Positions 6,392 to 9,031 of a stretch of 9,031 nucleotides of DNA are shown one piece after another (position 1 is the first letter of the stretch; every line of letters starts with the position of its first letter). Under the pieces are notes generated by a model. The model had not been told where the DNA came from and ran no database searches. It saw nothing but the letters and a program-made list of their open reading frames with translations. This DNA comes from Spartobacteria bacterium (GTDB taxonomy: Bacteria; Verrucomicrobiota; Verrucomicrobiae; Chthoniobacterales; UBA6821), in the NCBI GenBank assembly GCA_003136515.1, contig PLEU01000185.1:751-9781 (forward strand), written 5' to 3'. The translations under genes were made by a program, and so were the position numbers.

Positions 6392-7203
6392 ACCCGCTGC
6401 ATTTGTTAAAGATGGAATGGAGCAAATATGCCCCGAATGGCGCATTCCGTTTCTTTGCGTGTCTTTATGCTGTTGCTCTGGTCCTAGTGGTTTATCTGGC
6501 CCGTTCGATCGGCAAGGCAGCCACTATAAATTCCTATGGTGTAAACAACCCGATCCAGAGCTTCTTCGACTTTCCGCATAACTGGCAGGTGCTGGCCTAC
6601 ATAGGTAGCTGGATGAATGCCATCATCCTCGGTTCACTAGGGGTTTTTATGATGACCATGGAATTTAGCAATCGGACTTTGCGGCAGAGCGTTATTTTTG
6701 GATTAACGCGTTACGAGGTGGCTGCAGCCAAGGTCGTCTGGCCCATGGCCGTGGCTCTTGCCGCGACCAGTTGCTATCTTCTCCTAGGTCTGGCCTGGGA
6801 AGCCCATGATGAAGTCGGCGTTCATCTCCCGCCCATAGGGTGTGCTCTTGGATATTACCTTCAAGCGCTCGGCTACCTTCTGCTCGGAACTTTGGCCGGG
6901 GTGTTGATCCGCCAGACGGCTCTAGCCACCCTAGGCTTTTTAGCCTATGTGCTCTTTTTGGAATCGGTGCTCCGCTGGATTTTTTATTTAAATGTTGGCA
7001 AGGTGCGGTTGCTCTTGTTTCTTCCAGTTCAACTGTTGGGAGGCCTGACGCCGCTCCCCATTCCCGATTCCGTCAACCAAATCGTTTACTCCGACCCTGC
7101 TACCATGCCGCTTTCCACCTCTGAGGCCACGGCAGGTGCGTTGGTTTATCTGGGGCTGTTCGCCGCATTTTTTTTCCGAAGAATGAGCAAATCCGACCTC
7201 TAA
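6388..7203 (+). CDS. ABC-2 type permease, partner of the preceding ATPase
   Basis: Integral membrane subunit (271 residues) of a two-gene ABC exporter. It opens with a short amphipathic segment, MNPLHLLKMEWSKY, typical of ABC-2 permeases of the lantibiotic-immunity or bacitracin type. It then shows about six membrane helices: roughly 22-38, 68-92, 115-133, 150-175, 178-200 and 245-262. Between helices 2 and 3 lies EFSNRTLRQSVIFGLTRYE, which matches the cytoplasmic coupling segment of this family ('E-x-x-x-R-T-x-R' and 'GLTR'). Its ATG (6388) overlaps the ATPase stop as ATGA, indicating coupled translation and a fixed subunit ratio; GGAG about 11 nt upstream may assist. With a single permease gene, the complex is probably a homodimer of this subunit with two ATPases. 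The gene converges on the ABC-F gene, with 12 bp between stops and no clear terminator. Confidence 0.92.
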   Translation: MNPLHLLKMEWSKYAPNGAFRFFACLYAVALVLVVYLARSIGKAATINSYGVNNPIQSFFDFPHNWQVLAYIGSWMNAIILGSLGVFMMTMEFSNRTLRQSVIFGLTRYEVAAAKVVWPMAVALAATSCYLLLGLAWEAHDEVGVHLPPIGCALGYYLQALGYLLLGTLAGVLIRQTALATLGFLAYVLFLESVLRWIFYLNVGKVRLLLFLPVQLLGGLTPLPIPDSVNQIVYSDPATMPLSTSEATAGALVYLGLFAAFFFRRMSKSDL

Positions 7204-7215
7204 AGATCCGCCGCC

Positions 7216-8823
7216 TCATGCCGTGAGGGCTGCCCGTTCGTTGTCCAGTCCGCCGTTGCGTTCCAAGAAGTCATCGTAGGTGCCGAGGTGGGGCGTGACG
7301 GTTCCGGCGTTCACATGGAGTACCTTGGTCGCCAGTTTTCGGATGAAGTGGACATCGTGACTGATGAAGACGAGCGTTCCCTCGTAGTTGCCGAGAGCCA
7401 GAATGAGTGACTCGACGGTATGGATGTCGAGGTGGGTCGTCGGCTCGTCCATGAGGAGGAGGTTCGGCGGGTCCACGAGGAACTTGACCAGGTTCAAGCG
7501 GCTTTTTTCGCCGCCGCTCAGCACTTTGGTCAGCTTGAAAATATCGTCCTTGCGGAACATGAAGGAGCCCAGGACGGCGCGCGCCTCGTCTTCGCGCATG
7601 GCCGGGGCGCTGGCCAGGACTTCGTCGAGCACGGTTTTTTCGGGATCGAGGGTGGCGGCGCGATGCTGGCTGAAATAACCGATCTTGGCGTTGTGGCCGA
7701 GGTCGCGTTCGCCTTTTTGACATTCGACGACGCCGGCGAGGATTTTTATCAGGGTGGATTTGCCCGCGCCGTTGGGTCCGACGAGCACGGTGCGTTCGCC
7801 GCGTTCAATGGTCAGGTCGAGGCCCGAATACACCTTGGTGGGGCCATAGGCCATGTGGATGCTGGCGAGGGTGATCGCGCGCTGGCCGCCGCGGGGCGGC
7901 GGCGGGATCTGAAAACGGAAGGGTTTGCGCGGAGCCTGCGGTTTCTCGATGAGTTCCATGCGCTCGATCTGCTTGAGCTTGCTCATGGCCTGGGATGCCT
8001 TGGATGGCACGGCGCGAAAGCGGTCGGCAAATTCCTGAAGGGCCTGGATTTCCTTTTGCTGATTTTTGTAGGCGGCGAGCTGCAGCTCATAGCGTTCCTC
8101 GCGCTGACGGAGGTAATCCTCGTAATTGCCGGCATAGGCCAGGAGTTTTTTATCGGCGATTTCGTACACCTGGGTGACGACTTCGTCCATGAACTGGCGA
8201 TCGTGTGAAATCAGCAGCACGGCCCCGGAATATTTTTGCAGATAATTTTGGAGCCAGAGCAGCGCGAGCAGGTCCAGGTGGTTGGTGGGTTCGTCGAGCA
8301 GAAGGAGGTCAGGTTCCATGACCAGCAAGCGCGCCAACCGCGCGCGCATGATCCACCCGCCGCTCATGGCGCGGGCCTGACGGTTGAAATCCTGGTCGCG
8401 GAACCCCAGTCCGCGCAACATCCTTTTGGCCTTGGTTTCGACCTGGGGATCATTCAAGGCGTCATGTTTGGCATGCGCCTCGAGATATTCCGGGCTGGAG
8501 ACGTCCTTGGCGGCCTCGAGTTCGTGCAGGCGCTTTTCCAGGCGGGGCAGTTCGTCCACGCGGCCGGTGGCCACGTCGAGAATGGTTTCGTCGCCGTTGG
8601 CCTCGGCCTCTTGCGGCAGGTGGCCGACCATGGTCCATTCATCGCGCACGACTTCGCCGGCGTCGGGCTCCAACTGCTTAAGGATGATGGAGAAGAGGGT
8701 GGTCTTACCGGCGCCGTTGGGCCCGACGAGGGCGACACGGTCGCCATAATTCACGGCAAACGAGGCGCCTTCAAACAGGACGCGTCCGCCGAAAGTCATC
8801 TTCAAATCTCGAATCGTCAGCAT
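7216..8823 (-). CDS. ABC-F family ATPase (ribosome-associated, soluble)
   Basis: A 535-residue soluble protein with two ABC ATPase domains and no membrane helices, the plan of ABC-F proteins. Characterised ones bind the ribosomal E site and relieve stalling or antibiotic block. Domain 1: Walker A GPNGAGKT (34-41), signature MSGGW (153-157), Walker B LLLLDEP (173-179) followed by TNHLD, switch H207. Interdomain linker (about 233-315): a charged helical pair with KNQQKEIQALQEFADRFR and SKASQAMSKLKQIERM, matching the ABC_tran_Xtn or P-site tRNA interaction region. Domain 2: Walker A GPNGAGKS (349-356), signature LSGGEKSR (435-442), Walker B LLLMDEP (455-461) with TTHLD, H489. Start chosen at ATG 8823 (MLTIRDLKMTFGG), the usual N-terminus; an in-frame upstream start would add 22 atypical residues. 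The length and short linker suit housekeeping ABC-F members (YheS/YbiT/YdiF type), but the subgroup cannot be fixed by eye. It is much richer in GC than the genes at 4176-5267. Confidence 0.95.
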   Translation of the reverse strand: MLTIRDLKMTFGGRVLFEGASFAVNYGDRVALVGPNGAGKTTLFSIILKQLEPDAGEVVRDEWTMVGHLPQEAEANGDETILDVATGRVDELPRLEKRLHELEAAKDVSSPEYLEAHAKHDALNDPQVETKAKRMLRGLGFRDQDFNRQARAMSGGWIMRARLARLLVMEPDLLLLDEPTNHLDLLALLWLQNYLQKYSGAVLLISHDRQFMDEVVTQVYEIADKKLLAYAGNYEDYLRQREERYELQLAAYKNQQKEIQALQEFADRFRAVPSKASQAMSKLKQIERMELIEKPQAPRKPFRFQIPPPPRGGQRAITLASIHMAYGPTKVYSGLDLTIERGERTVLVGPNGAGKSTLIKILAGVVECQKGERDLGHNAKIGYFSQHRAATLDPEKTVLDEVLASAPAMREDEARAVLGSFMFRKDDIFKLTKVLSGGEKSRLNLVKFLVDPPNLLLMDEPTTHLDIHTVESLILALGNYEGTLVFISHDVHFIRKLATKVLHVNAGTVTPHLGTYDDFLERNGGLDNERAALTA

Positions 8824-9031
8824 GGAATAATATAATGGGTGCCCGGCGCCTGGCCGCCGTTGCGCGGAGAGGGGATAAACCAGCACCAAGCGAAAAGGCT
8901 CAGTGCTTTAATGCGAAACTGACAGGATCGCAGGCGCCTTTGGCATTTTAACTTGCATGGAAGACAATCTACTTTTTTTCATCTTGAAGGCAATGCCATA
9001 AAACATCAGTGTCGCGTAGTTTTCAAACCTT
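8824..9031. other. Upstream region of the ABC-F gene, right window edge
   Basis: This 208-bp stretch lies upstream of the minus-strand ABC-F gene. On that strand TATATT (8829-8834) sits 5 nt before the ATG, where a -10 element of a leaderless transcript would lie, but no -35 match is found about 17 nt further up and no ribosome site is present. A minus-strand frame is open from the window edge to a TAA at 8908-8910 (about 40 codons, ending AILSVSH). It could be the tail of a gene beyond the window or chance. T7 at 8973-8979 is not preceded by a stem. Confidence 0.35.

Noticed and set aside
7214..7228. CCTCA-TGCCG-TGAGG stem between the convergent permease and ABC-F stops
   Set aside because: The stem is only 5 bp with no T run on either side, so it is not supported as a bidirectional terminator.
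7420..8208. Long plus-strand open frame of 262 codons inside the ABC-F gene
   Set aside because: It is antisense to a complete ABC-F gene with all ATPase motifs. Such frames are common opposite GC-rich coding DNA, and the product has no protein-like domain.
8236..8835. Plus-strand open frame of 199 codons opposite the ABC-F N-terminal half
   Set aside because: It is also antisense to the ABC-F gene. Its residue pattern is explained by the complementary codons of that gene.
8908..9031. Minus-strand frame open to the right edge (about 40 codons)
   Set aside because: Too short to separate from chance and without a recognisable motif; mentioned only within the right-edge interval.

Overview
The window most likely comes from a Verrucomicrobiota chromosome, or a close Gram-negative relative. 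The best evidence is the large outer-membrane porin at the left end. Its layout is a proline-rich linker, a short helical segment reading LNLINRLVQRGILSKEDA, an Ala/Gln-rich coiled coil, then a beta-barrel, which is the layout I associate with the Porin_5-type porins common in that phylum. The assignment rests on recognised protein patterns only; there is no rRNA or tRNA gene here to confirm it. Few gene starts have a convincing Shine-Dalgarno sequence.

Layout. (1) 2-3725, plus strand: a three-gene cell-envelope cluster. It holds a porin cut by the left edge, a secreted coiled-coil protein starting 4 nt after the porin stop, and a secreted SurA/PpiC-type parvulin 42 nt further on. Together they look like a transport channel with periplasmic helper proteins for its folding or assembly. 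(2) 3726-5500: a gene-poor, AT-richer stretch. It carries two minus-strand genes of unknown function, a small multi-span membrane protein (4176-4481) and a secreted five-cysteine protein (4614-5267). It may also hold a 59-residue minus-strand reading frame (3739-3918) and a 68-codon frame (5310-5516) that overlaps the next gene. (3) 5504-7203, plus strand: a two-gene ABC exporter, ATPase and ABC-2 permease joined by an ATGA stop/start overlap. The ATPase has Glu where the Q-loop Gln normally sits (E80, in FLETPNFYPYL), a trait of the bacitracin/lantibiotic self-protection branch (BcrA/LanF). (4) 7216-8823, minus strand: a GC-rich ABC-F ATPase, a soluble twin-ATPase that acts on ribosomes. It converges on the permease with only 12 bp between stop codons. 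(5) 8824-9031: its upstream region, with no certain gene.

No CRISPR array, transposase, integrase, RNA gene or canonical intrinsic terminator was seen. I do not see a clearly new system. The items most worth a second look are the porin/coiled-coil/parvulin set with its altered parvulin active site, the E-loop ABC exporter with a small overlapping frame upstream, and the two orphan envelope genes between the two conserved blocks.
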